Shown piece by piece: positions 49,740-61,197 of a stretch of 64,000 nt of DNA. Position 1 is the stretch's first letter; each line of letters opens with the position of its first letter. Source of the stretch: Climacium dendroides. Its lineage: Eukaryota; Streptophyta; Bryopsida; Hypnales; Climaciaceae. The notes beneath the pieces were generated by a model. It saw only the letters and a program-made list of their open reading frames with translations, ran no database searches and had not been told where the DNA came from. A program made the translations under genes and the position numbers. The stretch is from the NCBI GenBank assembly GCA_950106755.1, contig OX467088.1:5688001-5752000 (forward strand). Direction: 5' to 3'.

Positions 49740-50525
49740 CATCAAGCTTCGCACTGTGCGTACAGGTTGAATCCGCACCTCTGAATCGCAAATTCCTTCA
49801 CTGATGATCCAAACTGCAGCTTTCAAACTTTGAAGCCAAAACGTTCGGAGGCAGATCAAAAACTTGCCGACCGGTCAGTTTCAGCAGCTCTCCCGATGCT
49901 TTGCTACGCACAGTGCGTTGAGCTTGCAACGACACTCTCGTGATCAACACACATTTCTCACGACAGCTTCAGTGATTACCCAAACTGTTGCTTCGCACAA
50001 TGGATTCAGCAGCTACCGAAAATAAGTAGCCGACAGCAGAGCTACAAATAGCCAAAGGCAAAGAAGCTGCATCAGTAACTCGCCAATCGCACAATGCGCA
50101 CAGCTTCCAGAAAACCAACCAACCATTCAAAACGCCGCCACAAGCAAACCACAGCTTCAACAAATAAACTCCCAATGAGTTGCTTCGCGGGTGCGTACAG
50201 CTGCCACCGACACTTGTGTACACACCTCACTTGCCTGCAGCAAGCTTTGAGTAATTCCCGAAACGTTGTTTCGTGCAGCATGAGACAACCATGACTTAAA
50301 CCAAGGCGTTGCCAATAGCGAACAGCTTCAACAGATTCCCACGGGGTTGCAGAGGGAGTTACCAGCTTCAGTGATTCTCCAAACCGTTGCTTCGCACAAT
50401 GCGTACAGCTTCCAAAATGTATGGCCCAAACCAATTCCACAATTCATAACGTCGCCAACGGCGAAAATACAGCTTCAATACCCTCCCAGCGAAATGCTTC
50501 GCACAATGCGTACAGTTTCCGGAAC
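49740..50525. repeat. Degenerate repeat array 3' of rbcS
   Basis: About eight copies of a motif around TTGCTTCGCACAATGCGTACAG recur at 75-155-bp spacing, at about 49746, 49899, 49987, 50085, 50180, 50265, 50388 and 50492. The best pair share a longer stretch (CTTCAGTGATT...GCTTCGCACAATGC). The core includes GCACAATGCG or CGCACTGTGCG, which are near-palindromic. Several frames are open across it because the period is often near a multiple of three, but no protein is recognised. The array ends about 200 bp from the rbcS stop codon. Confidence 0.65.
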
Positions 50526-50732
50526 TTGCAGTTGAAACCAATGCGACCATTCGCAAAAGCGGCCAAAAGTTCACAGATACAACTTGAGAATACACTCTCC
50601 GAATGCGCCACGTGTGCATTTCAAGTCTCCTATTTGATTCCAAATCGAATGATCCAAGCTTCCAACATTGGGTGCCCATGGAACAGCTCTAACTGGCTAC
50701 AACTGGGCAGTAGTCATATAGTCGACAAATAT

Positions 50733-51425
50733 CTAGGCATCGGGAGTGCCGACCAAGAATCCGACGATCTGCACCTGCTTCACGTTGTCGAATCCCAAGA
50801 TGCGCACGTAGCACTGCGGGTACGCGGCCTTGCATTCCTGGATCTCGCGCAGCACCTGCGAGGCGTCGTTGCAGCCGAACATGGGCAACTTCCACATAGT
50901 CCAGTAGCGCCCGTCGTAGTAGCCGGGGCTGTTGTTGTTTGCGCGCGACACGGTGCCCACGTGGTCGAATTCCAAGCAGGGAATGAGCTTCTGCTGGATC
51001 ATGTAGTCCACCTGCTTCGCAATGGCGTCGTTGGACAGGCAGGCAAGTAGGACAGCGTCTCGAACTTGATGTTGTCGATGGGGTTCCACACCTGCACAAT
51101 TAACAACATTTCCAACATTGTCACAAACCAATGTCACCCAAAACCTAAACCCATAGAAAGAAACCCATCGTCAGAAACTCATGTCGTCAAGCAAGGGGAT
51201 ACACCATCCTAAAGCCCTATACCCTACGAAGAAACACACCTGCATACACTGCACGCGGCTGCCGTTCTGCACCGACAAGCTCTGGCTCTTGGACGAGAAG
51301 AGAGTGTTCCTCTTGAGACCGGAGAAAGCCTTCACGGTGGTAAACTCAGAAGCTCCCACGCTGGAGGAAGCTGCAGCAAAGGCAGCGGACGCCGCCACAG
51401 TGGAAGCGGCAATGATGGACGCCAT
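50733..51425 (-). CDS. RBCS: Rubisco small subunit (rbcS), frameshifted in this sequence
   Basis: RbcS is the nuclear-encoded small subunit of Rubisco in the chloroplast stroma. Exon 1 (51425-51240) encodes a Ser/Ala-rich transit peptide ending RVQCMQ, the usual cleavage region; exon 2 (51091-50733) begins [17 protein letters not shown]. Key family motifs follow: [41 protein letters not shown] and [14 protein letters not shown]. One base is missing at about 51036-51045, after SYLP, where the family continues P-L-S. Read literally, this gives a stop 30 codons into exon 2. The rest of the frame is intact to TAG at 50733-50735 with GC-rich third positions. A sequencing or assembly indel, or a very recent pseudogene, would explain this. 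The single intron lies at the mature-protein border, as in other land plants. Confidence 0.93.
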
Positions 51426-51674
51426 GGCGACAAGTCGAAATTGGTCAGGAATCACAGACAGGTGGTGGGTGGAGAATGGGCTGTACTAGACAGGGGTCTT
51501 GAGGTGGAGCAGGGGAGACTGGGAGTCACTCATCAAATTGAATGGATGGGAGGATTGGGAGCAGAGATAAGAGATAACTAAGTTATAATTTACAGTAAGT
51601 CGTTTTACTTGGGAACGCTTCTGGAAAATATCCGCACTTTTTCGAAGTAATTAGGAGATTGCTGAAGATATTAA
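51426..51674 (-). promoter_or_regulatory. Short rbcS promoter bounded by a transposon
   Basis: Only about 250 bp separate the rbcS ATG from the TTAA element. A TATA-like TTATAA (reverse strand, about 51583-51588) lies about 160 bp upstream of the ATG. I-box-like GATAAG (51566-51571) and GATAAC (51573-51578) lie beside it on the plus strand. I-boxes are typical of light-regulated rbcS promoters, but their position here, gene-proximal to the TATA-like site, is unusual, so the assignment is tentative. Confidence 0.35.
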
Positions 51675-52707
51675 CCCCTAAATGCCCAAGCCTTCTTTTC
51701 TTGTTTTTGGAAGGCATTTTTGAACCTTTATAACTGAAGCTCTGAGAATGATTATAAAAGCTCAAACAAAATTGTAACCGTTGGATCTTCAAGTGCACAA
51801 CTTGTAGATGGTGCTGCAAAAAAGAAATTAAGAAAAGGTTTCATGGATGTGGAGATATTTTGGATTGAATGTGGATGCATAAACAATTTTAAATTTTTTT
51901 TAGATGCCCGAAACTTCTGATGCCAAAATGGAAACCTTTAGGTTGAAAAATGGGGGAAAATGAACCATGATGATTTAGTACATGTTGTTGTTATTGGAAA
52001 ACCAATAATTCCCCTTCCAAATCACTAACAAGTACTTCACAAATTAGCCTGCAATGCAAAAGTGTTTGACTTGCCACCTAATACAAAAGAAAATTTCAAC
52101 TCAATTTATTGACAACAAATAGTCTTCAAAATTGAAAAATTCAACGGTGAATGCATTTCACATCCCATAACAAAAACATTGCAATTAGAATCAATGCAAA
52201 ACCACATTTAGATTTGCTTAGATGTTGATTTTTCTTCATATAAGGACTTCATTGCCCAAACAAGGTCTTGCCCAATTCAAAAACGGGTTCCCCTCGACCC
52301 ATTATTCTCCCCCAGTGTTCCCGATGAAGTTCCCATGACTGTAATGAACTTCATTGGTTGACATCCAACTATATTTAGGAGTGTTTATGACACTTACTTT
52401 TGTCAGGCTGGGTTCCTAAATTTGATCACCGTCCACAGTTTTTGAACCCGCTGCCCACTTATCAGACGTGGCAACACAGCACAGGCTATTGAATGGCACT
52501 TTTCAGCGTGCAACGGACATGGTTGCAATTGTGTCTCAATTGTGAAAAATTAAAATGTCATATGCAAGAAGTTTGAATTCAACATTGAAGTAGACTTCAA
52601 TGCGAAGCTTCTCCAAAAAAAAATTTGGAAAAGATTGAAATTTGTGTCCTCAGTATGCACTCAAAGTTTCTAAAACACCACAGTTTGGTGCCTCGGGCAT
52701 TTAGGGG
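51675..52707. mobile_element. TTAA-type element C in the rbcS upstream region
   Basis: The 1033-bp element has perfect 13-bp terminal inverted repeats, CCCCTAAATGCCC (51675-51687) and GGGCATTTAGGGG (52695-52707). TTAA precedes the left end (51671-51674); the right flank is CGCC, so that side of the target duplication is lost. The termini match those of copies A1 and D at their outer bases. No transposase was seen. Confidence 0.72.
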
Positions 52708-53369
52708 CGCCACTATAGCAAAATTTGCATTCCGGGCATGAGCCTGTGGGCCATGCCGCCATAGTGAAAAGAACTTGAAAAGGGTGGGTTTGTCACTTTT
52801 CTGCAGGGTTTTTAGGGCTACTAGGTCCACCTATTATTTCCACTACTGTTGGAGTGTTGGCTATGGAATTCTTCATTCGCTTTCAAAAAATTGACAAAAA
52901 AACCCAGTATTGTACTGCAGTGCAACACGTGGAGATGGGCCAAGTGTCACTGTCATGCAACCGGCCTTACCCACCATGACTATCGTCTCTCTCATTTCCA
53001 TCGCCATTTCTCACAACAAATCGTTGGCAGTGTGCGCATTTCTTCTGGCCTCCTCCCCCCAAAATGACTATGACGTAATTTGCATGTGTGTGTGATAGTG
53101 TAACAAGTTTGCAGGATATTCCAGATTTTGTTAGAGACGGTCATGTCAAAGAGGTTTAGGGTTTGACGTTTTTCTTATTGTTTGCGATCTTCTATTGATG
53201 ATAATTTTGGTTTTGGTTTTAGAGCTTGCAAGTTCGCCGACCCATGTCCTCTTTGCATGCAGCTGTGGATGGCAATTGAGGGGAAGGTGTGAGGAGGTAC
53301 TGCTACTTGCTCGTGTGGGCGACAAGGGTTTAGCCATTTGGAAGTGAGTCTTTTGGGTGTTGAGTGGGG
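52708..53369. other. Upstream region of the OBAP gene
   Basis: This mixed-composition region with pyrimidine-rich stretches likely holds the OBAP promoter and leader. It contains no coding frame with recognisable similarity. Confidence 0.35.
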
Positions 53370-55306
53370 ATGACGACTACCAGTGAGAGCAATCCGGGAG
53401 CTATGGCGACCACGGCTGAAGATGTACCCGGAGGACCTAAAACACTGACATCGAAAGTTATAGGGTGTGCTGCGGGCATGGTTCAAGATCTCACTCCCGT
53501 CAAACAGTTCCAGGAGGTAGGTCTTTCTCAGTCTTCTTTTGTGTGTAATTTTCTTTCTTCAGAAAGAGGATATCTTGTTTTTTTTCTTGATTCTGCAAAG
53601 CAATTCCACAGCGTGAAGATCTGGAAAGGTTACACGCTATTTTGTTTTTAAAAATGGTTAACTAATTACTTCAAGCATAACTCAATGTGTAATGTTTCAG
53701 GGTTTGGTAGAATAATGTCTAAACAAGCTGGCATAACCTAGTGTAATGTGACATTGGTCTGAAACTTTCGGCCCAGTTTGTTCTGATTGTGGGAAATTGA
53801 GGGGTGGGGACAGCATGTGTGCACTTGGGCAATCTTCAGTCACGACATGAGCCGCAAAATCGAGACACATCACTACGTAGCTCGGCTCAACGAAGACTTC
53901 CTCCAGTGTGCTGTTTACGATTCAGATGACTCGAATGCTCGATTGATTGGTATTCTTCCACATTTTGAAATGTTGTAATTCCTGTTCTGTGACCATCTAA
54001 TGACTCCATGTTCCCTTCAGTAAATTCCTTGACCACGGAACGCAAAGGGGTGCAACGTTGAGGGTGGTTTTCGGCTTCAGTTCTTGCCGATCTCATGCGT
54101 TCTGATTTTGGCAAAATGGATGCAGGAGTTGAGTATGTCATTTCTGAGAAATTGTTTGGTTCACTGCCGGATGAAGAGAAGCAGCTGTGGCATACTCATT
54201 TTTATGAGGTTTGTTTTCCCTTTTGTAAAGGAACCAATTCGGAAGTTTGGTATTTCCATCTTAGAAGATGGAATCTGGCATGGCTGACAATAAAGAAACT
54301 GGCACGGGTCAATACATGATTTCCCTTCGCAGTTGTCATAAGCCGAGGCTTTCTTAAAATGAGGTGGTTATTTCGGTTATCCCTGAACAAGAACAGGGAT
54401 GGATTGGTGGTGGTTGATTATAGATCAATGAGGGCCTGTGGGTGCAACCAGGAGTGCCAGAACTCGTGCAGCAACAGGAACTGAAGAAATTGGCCAAAAC
54501 CTACGGGAAATTTTGGTGCACCTGGCAGTTTGATAGAGGTATGTTTTCATTTGAGCTCAACTACAATGCAGCCCCTTCCTAAAGAGGTGGTAACCTAGCA
54601 TTGAGTATGGAGACCGTTATATCTCATAGCCCTTTATCTGTCGACATCAATACCAATGTGGTGCACTGTGAGTGGATATGCATAGAGATATCCAAATTCT
54701 TATCCTTTGGGGCATTTTGGTGTCCTTATTAGACCCTTGATTGAGCATGATGAGGTTGGCTCTTGTTGAGAGCCTCTTGATGGAATTAACATCCCTTTAT
54801 CATTCCCGCGGCTCAGCATGTTACTCCTCATTACAAGGCTCTGCTTTCACGTTATCTAGTCCATAATCTGCTATCCCCACTACCCACTCTCTGAGTTCTC
54901 TCCACTTGTCAATGTTGGAGTATCACGTTGCGCAAGAACCCATTCCAGAGTCTTAGGAAGTTCAAATGGCTGCCGCTTTGGCTTCTAACACGACTTGTTA
55001 ATGAGAGCAGGTGATAGACTGCCCCTTGGCCCCCCTGCTCTGATGATGTCTCCCCAGAATGTGGAACCAGGGCGCATTCCTGACGAAAAGGTGAAGCAGA
55101 GGGATGCGAAATATAACATCTCCACTAGCCACCGAGCTGAGAAACGGGAGAATATCGAAGACCCCAAGCCTTCCCGCCCACTCGCTGACCACTGGGTGAC
55201 CACCGGCCATGGCTGGGCTATCGACCTCAAAGAAGTGCCCATGTCTCTTGGTGGAAGCACACCCTTGGCCACCTTGGACGCCGCTGCAGCCGTCGGTCAA
55301 CGTTAG
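53370..55306 (+). CDS. Oil body-associated protein, DUF1264 family (OBAP-like)
   Basis: OBAP proteins associate with plant oil bodies; their biochemical activity is not established. Five exons give 777 nt (258 aa): 53370-53516, 53814-53949, 54126-54208, 54424-54538, 55011-55306, with GT-AG borders and consistent phases. Motifs in family order: [99 protein letters not shown], and [16 protein letters not shown], followed by a divergent C-terminal tail that includes HPxx-like [13 protein letters not shown]. The usual length is about 230-250 aa. Met1 begins [12 protein letters not shown]; an alternative Met12 exists. There is no transmembrane segment. It is divergent from rbcS across the element C insertion. 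Confidence 0.92.
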
Positions 55307-58125
55307 CCTTGAGACAACCTGCTTCTGTTGCATCACTTTGGAAACAATGTGATGGAAATGCTCTGTTTCAGTGAATGGTCAATTCCATGCTCAACACGTT
55401 TTTGTGGCGCTAGAGAGTGTCTATGTCTTTATGTAGTCAATGTATAGGGTGGATGAGGAGTGAGAAAATAGTGCTGCAAGATGACAATCTTTCATGCAAA
55501 CAAGTTACATTCTGTCTCTTGGGAATGTTCTAGTTCTGGGAGTGAGAAACGATGTGATAGAACTGCCCTTTTCAGTGTATAGTCAATTCCATACCCACAA
55601 GTCCAGGGCATCACAAGTGTTTCAAACATGTTGTGACGCATAACTGTTGACCATATATATACGGCAGATTAGGAGTGAACAACAATGGAGCACCACTGAG
55701 GATCTTCCATGAGAAGGTGCACCCTGTTCCATGGGATTGGTCCAGCTTTGACGTGGTTTTAGTGACCCTGATTTTCAATGTGAATCTCTTCCAATGCAGT
55801 ATGCAATAGAAATGTTCTTCGCAGTGTTAGGTAACAGCTCTTAATTTCAGCTTCGTTGCAAAACCAACTCTTACAGATCCTTGCCTAAAATGTACCATTT
55901 GAGAACCTAGGGTTGATGTTGGGTAAAGCTATAATTCATAAAAAATTCAATTATTATCCAAACAATATGCATGCAAAGAGAATTTAAATCTTTTTTGAGT
56001 TGCTAACAAGTCGCAACAAATCTGAGACAATTTAATATTAGGAATTCTCTTGCTTATTTGGATGCTTTTAGGTGAAGTGACCTTAATAAGGTAGTTCAAG
56101 CATGAGCATCATTTTGAAAAAATTGGTCTAAAATCAAAGAAATAAAAAAAATCAAGATTAAATTTCTTCAAAACCTTTCAACCTTATTTTCTTTATTTAT
56201 TTTAGAAGTATGGTATGTTTATCTTATCAGTAATAATGAGATATTGACACATTGCATTATAAGTCAAATTGACTATATAAAAACAACTACAATATAGGGG
56301 TTTTCTTACAAGCTAAAATAAAGGAAATTGTTTATGGACAATAAGAGAATTTTTACAAACTACAACAAAAGGAATTGAATGAGTTGCTAGACTAGTGACA
56401 ATGATATAAAAGGAAAATAATTGACAATTAAAGTGTACATGCTTTATGTTTTTATTCTATATTGTAAATACTATTGATTGGATAAGTTCAAATTAATTAT
56501 TTTAAATAAAAAATAAAAAATAAAAAATAAATAAAAATATTTTGTTTATATCCACTACTTTGTTATAGATTTGCATTCTAAAATGTTCATTAATCTCATA
56601 GAATATTGGTGTCTATTAGAGGGATTTTCAATGTCTTTAAGAGTTTACTGTAGGAACCATAGGAAATAAATGATAAACATCTAAATATGTTTAAAAGACA
56701 AGTTTTATTTATTCTTCAATAATGTGACTAATGTAGTCACTCAATGCTTCATGATTTTTGTGCAAGATTATAAATTAGTTCATATAGGGATAAGAAGGGG
56801 AAAATATTGAATTAAATGAAGATCTTAGATTTGGATTCTTCTTAGGCACTAATTCATTTTACTAAAAGATTCAAAATCTATGTTTCATTTCCAATGAGGG
56901 ACTCTTGGATTAATTTGAAATAATGTTGAGGATGCAAAACATCTTTTAGAGAATTACATCTAAAATTGTAGGATGGAAAAAAATATTTTTCAATTCAATT
57001 TTGTTTGGGAAGTTGCTTGAGTGTATTTTCAATGAATAGCATTGCAAATTCCCTCATTGTAGTATTATTAGCTTTTCTAAAGAAGAAGATGCCTAATCCA
57101 CAAATCACCATTGTAGTGTACTTTGGCCATTTCTTGCTATATTTTCTTGATGTGAATTTTAGCAAAAAAAAATGATACTTTTTGAATTTGAGTCAAATTA
57201 ATGAAATGAAGTTTAACAAGTATAATTTCTATTATAATTGGAAATTTAGAAAAGTTTGTATATTTCAATATTTTATAACAATATAAATTTTAAACTAATC
57301 ATAGTTTATTGATTTTCTAATTTTAGAGTGACGTGATAACTTTGGTTTATACCATGATATTATACACTATAATATACATCTATGGTGAAAATTTAAGCTT
57401 TTTTGGATATACTCTATATTTGACATGAAATTTCTTCATTTTCTTCTTTTATTTTCTTCATAGTAGTTATAAAATTTAATGATTTGTAGTAGGTATCTCT
57501 GCCATTTAAAAAAATATATTCATTCATATATAAAAGGTGTGACATCCTTTTTGTATTATGTGAAGAATGAGAATAGAGAATGGAGAATGGAGCGACAATG
57601 AGGGTGAAATTGGCAGGCACAATGAAAGTGAGAAGTGAAGTGCCGAAAATTTCTTCACATCCATTCTTCACCTTGAATCACCTCTAGGAAAGAAATTTCT
57701 CAATATTCAAAGAATGGACCCTCTACAATTCAAGGAGAGAGTGCCATGTCTTCATTCTTTGAAGATTGAGATTGGGAAAAAAAAGATATAACAATCCACC
57801 TAGAGTAACCAACCCATTTCCAATCTTTAGACTATTCTGTTTTGTAAAGTTGTGGTGCAGTCCAAGGACTAGTTGTGGAGCATTATGACTGCAAGGCTTT
57901 CAATATTACAACCAACCCTTGGTCAATTTTGCAATCAGCCTATAGTTAGAAATAGAAAGGTCTATACAACCATTATGAGGGCAAAGAGAATCTTTTATTA
58001 CAAAATTCACAATAATTACATTTTGTATAATAAAATTGTGAAAAATATGTCATCCTTCCAAATTCTATATCTATACATGAAAAATTCAGCATTCAAAAAA
58101 CCTGCGCTCCCAATATGCATGATTA
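55307..58125. other. OBAP 3' flank and AT-rich desert
   Basis: 55307-55900 is moderate-GC 3' sequence with a diverged internal duplication: GTCAATTCCATGCTCAACACG near 55378 is echoed by GTCAATTCCATACCCACAAG near 55580. 55900-58125 is AT-rich without recognised genes. TAAAAAA-type low complexity lies at about 56500-56530. A segment near 57370-57410 resembles the internal motif of the TTAA elements. Confidence 0.4.
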
Positions 58126-58130
58126 CTTAA

Positions 58131-58846
58131 CTTAGGAACGACGACGAGGCCATTTTGTGACTTTTGGATGAATGTTTTTTGAATTGTAGAGAGCTGGGAA
58201 GCAGTTTTTCATCCACTTCTTTCTTGTTGACCTTTCATGTTGGATTATGAAGATAATCTAGTTGAGTTTGGAGTTATGCTATTGTTTGTCTTCACATATA
58301 TGAGAAGTTACTAAAAAAACGGATCACAAAATATGCTATTTTAGTGTATTTTTGAAAGTTGTTGCTCCTTGCTTTAGATTTGAAATTTCTCTACAAAAAT
58401 GATATTTTTTTAATTTAAGCCCAACTAACAAAACAAAGTTCATTCACTCTAGTTTTCTACTCCAATTTGAATTTTGAAAAAATTCCTTATAATCAATTTT
58501 TCATTGCAATTTGAACTTTGGATGTATTTTCAATGTCTACTACGTTCTAATTATAGAATGGCACAAAAAATGAGTTTACACCATGTTGTTCATCACTATA
58601 ATATGCACACATGGTGAAATTTTCAGATTTTTTGAAACAATTTTCTATTGGATATGATTTTTCTTCATTATATCTACAAAAATTTACAAAAAAATCTAAA
58701 ATTTTGGTGAAACAAAGAAGACATTTTGTTTCATCTCTGAAAAATAAATTAAAATTTTTTCATACATATCTTGTTGCAAAATGGCAACAAACCGAGTGAT
58801 GACAGTGAGGCTTGAAATCAGCGGTCATAGGTCCGTCATTTAGGGG
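58131..58846. mobile_element. Probable TTAA-type element D
   Basis: The right end CATTTAGGGG (58837-58846) is followed by TTAA (58847-58850), as in copies A2 and C. The proposed left end, TTAA (58127-58130) followed by CTTAGGAACGACGACG, is a poor match, so the left edge is uncertain. Internal sequence near 58600 (ACACATGGTGAAATTTTC) matches the family motif. Confidence 0.5.
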
Positions 58847-58896
58847 TTAAGTGGTTGGAAATGTCTGCCCTAGTGCCGGTACATAGGTTAAGCTTA

Positions 58897-60651
58897 GGGC
58901 CGGTTTATACTTGGGGCCGGATTGAGGGCCGGCCGGAACTCTCCAAGTTTGAACCAATAGGAGTGCTCAATTTCTCCAAATCCGGCCCAGGGCGTTTATA
59001 CTTGGGGCCGGATGGAACTACAACTCATCCTACGTGTCGCCTTAGGTGGCATGGTTTTGGCGCCAAACCATCCGGCCCAAGGGAAGCAATCGGGCTGAGG
59101 TTTTTGGTGGCCCGAACTCCCATCTAGGGCCGGATTGGGGCCAAATTGGGCTCCTCCATTGGATTGTACAAATCTCCACCGTCTACGAATGTGAATTCTT
59201 TTGTTTTCTATTTTGGTATGTGCTTCTTAATTGTAAGTTCAAGAAGCTTCCACTAATATGCATTGCTAAATTTTTAGAGCTTGATCTGTTGCCAATTATA
59301 TTTCAGTTTGACATTGGGAGTACTGTAGTGGGCTCGGAGCTCTGGAATGGAACTGTACACAGTTTATAATACATTATATAACCTTGTTATAATATAATAT
59401 ATAAATTCATTATAATACATTATATAAACTTGTTGTAATATAATATATAAATTCATAATAATATAATATATACAATCTTGTTTGTTTGATAAGATGTTTT
59501 ATAAAATTATTCTTAAGTGAATATGAGATTTTTAAGCATGTTTGATTCAATCATTTTTAATTGACTCAACATAAGATGTTTATTTTTATTTAGAATTTGG
59601 TACTTGTTTATTTGATAGAGTTGTTCTTAATTTCTAAATGCCCAAGGTACCAAATTTTGGTGTGAAGAATACTTTGAAGTTTAATAAAACTTAACCAAGT
59701 TGCTATTCTTAATAGTTTATATAAATTTTAAAGTCTTTTTTAAGTCTAGTTTTAGCATCAAAAATTCAATTTCCAAAATGATTGATTATGATTTATTTAT
59801 TCAAGATTTTGTACAAGAGTGTCCATCACAATCTTGACTTTTATAGTGCTGAGGGCTTTTGGAAATGAGCTTCAAATACACTAGATCTTGGAGAAAAAAT
59901 CACATTAAAGATTCATTTAAAAAATTGTAGAATGGATTTTGAAAAGTCATAAATTGATTGGGATTATGCATATTAGGCCCTTTATCCTCATATTTTTTGG
60001 TGACTTGATTTGTTTCATATTTTTTAGATTTTTGTGTAATTAGTTATGAATTTTTTAAAGTTGAAAGGCAACGGGCACTAAAAGTGACCATGTCCTAAAA
60101 TGTGCTAGTACATTCAATAAAGCAAAATGTACCTCTCCGTCATAATCACTCCTAGAGCATGGGGGTTTTTAGAGCAAACTCCCTTATGTATTTATTTTTT
60201 TACTTTTAAAGAAAAATCATCATCAATGGAGTACCTATGTTTTAGCATTAAACATGTTGATTACAAATGCATGTTCTATGTAAGAGGAAAACCAAAACAT
60301 TAAATTTTTTTGTTTTTAAGTAAATAAATAAATAAACTTCTTTTTTATTTTAGAAATAAAATATATAGGAACAAAAAAGAAAAAGAAAAAGAAATTTAAA
60401 AAAAAAAAAATTTAATTAAAAAGAAAAGAAAAGAAAGATAAACGTGCATATTTTTATATATTTTTTTAATTGAGCATTGAGAAAATTCAAGAGCACATGA
60501 ATTGGAAATTCGGCCCTAGAATCCGGCCCAAGGGGTTTACATTAATTGGGGCCGGATGGAAAAACTTGGGCCGGATGGAAAAACTTGGGCCGGATTGAAG
60601 GCAAATCCGGCCGGCCTTCCATCCGGCCCAGCCCACAGTATAAACCGGCCC
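58897..60651. mobile_element. PIF/Harbinger-like non-autonomous element with GGGCCGG termini
   Basis: The 1755-bp element has inverted ends GGGCCGGTTTATACT (58897-58911) and AGTATAAACCGGCCC (60637-60651). Both flanks are TTA (58894-58896 and 60652-60654), the TWA-type target duplication of PIF/Harbinger elements, whose termini often start GGGCC. GGGCCGGAT motifs recur near both ends (59001, 59125, 60549-60599), and a GGCCGGATGGAAAAACTTG unit is tandemly duplicated at the right end. The middle is AT-rich with a duplicated 50-60-bp stretch at about 59364-59470. No transposase was recognised. It ends about 550 bp before the eL13 ATG. Confidence 0.82.
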
Positions 60652-60789
60652 TTACATATAGAAAGGGTTGGTGCCAGGTAGGACGGATGGCTCTTACGTG
60701 GCCCTTGTGCAAATACCACGAAATTCACTGTGGCCGACCGGACCAGCCTGCACCGTCAGATTCGGGTCCATCCTGGCCGTTGGTGCTAG

Positions 60790-61197
60790 GGCTTGACTGT
60801 GAGTTATAGCACAAACTTGAGCAATTCTCAAGCTCTTTTCCTCCTGGCCCCCTTCGCCAGCGTCTCGCTCCGTCGCAAGCGTCTTGGAGGTACACCATCT
60901 AGACAATCCCCTTTGAAATTGCTGTTACTTGTGGCATTGATGTTAGGGTTTGAAAACTCCACGCGTTCTAATGTAGCCAAGAACTTCACTTTAGGGTTTA
61001 CTCTGTCTGGTGCATTTGGTCTTGACGTTTTTGCACTCGTGCCGGACGTTAGATTACGTACAGGCGTGAAGCGCGCATTGGTACAGCGTCTGTTAATAGT
61101 TCGGGTGTGGGAGTATGCATTGTGTTGAGGCATTGATTTAGGGTTTAAGGTTTCGGGGCGTCTTAGATGCTGACGATTTGATTTTAGGGCGAGAACC
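60790..61197 (+). promoter_or_regulatory. eL13 leader with 5' UTR intron and three telo-box motifs
   Basis: A likely 5' UTR exon ends at 60889 (TTGGAG|GTACAC) and the UTR intron runs to 61187 (TTTTAG|GGCGAG), 10 bp before the ATG. Inside the intron TTAGGGTTT, the telo-box AAACCCTAA in reverse, occurs exactly three times: 60943-60951, 60991-60999 and 61138-61146. Telo-boxes are common near the 5' ends of plant ribosomal-protein genes. Splice sites are inferred by eye. Confidence 0.6.

Noticed and set aside
50072..50679. Minus-strand frames with repeated EAVRIVR-like peptides
   Set aside because: These come from translating the degenerate repeat array; different frames are open equally well, so a protein is not supported.
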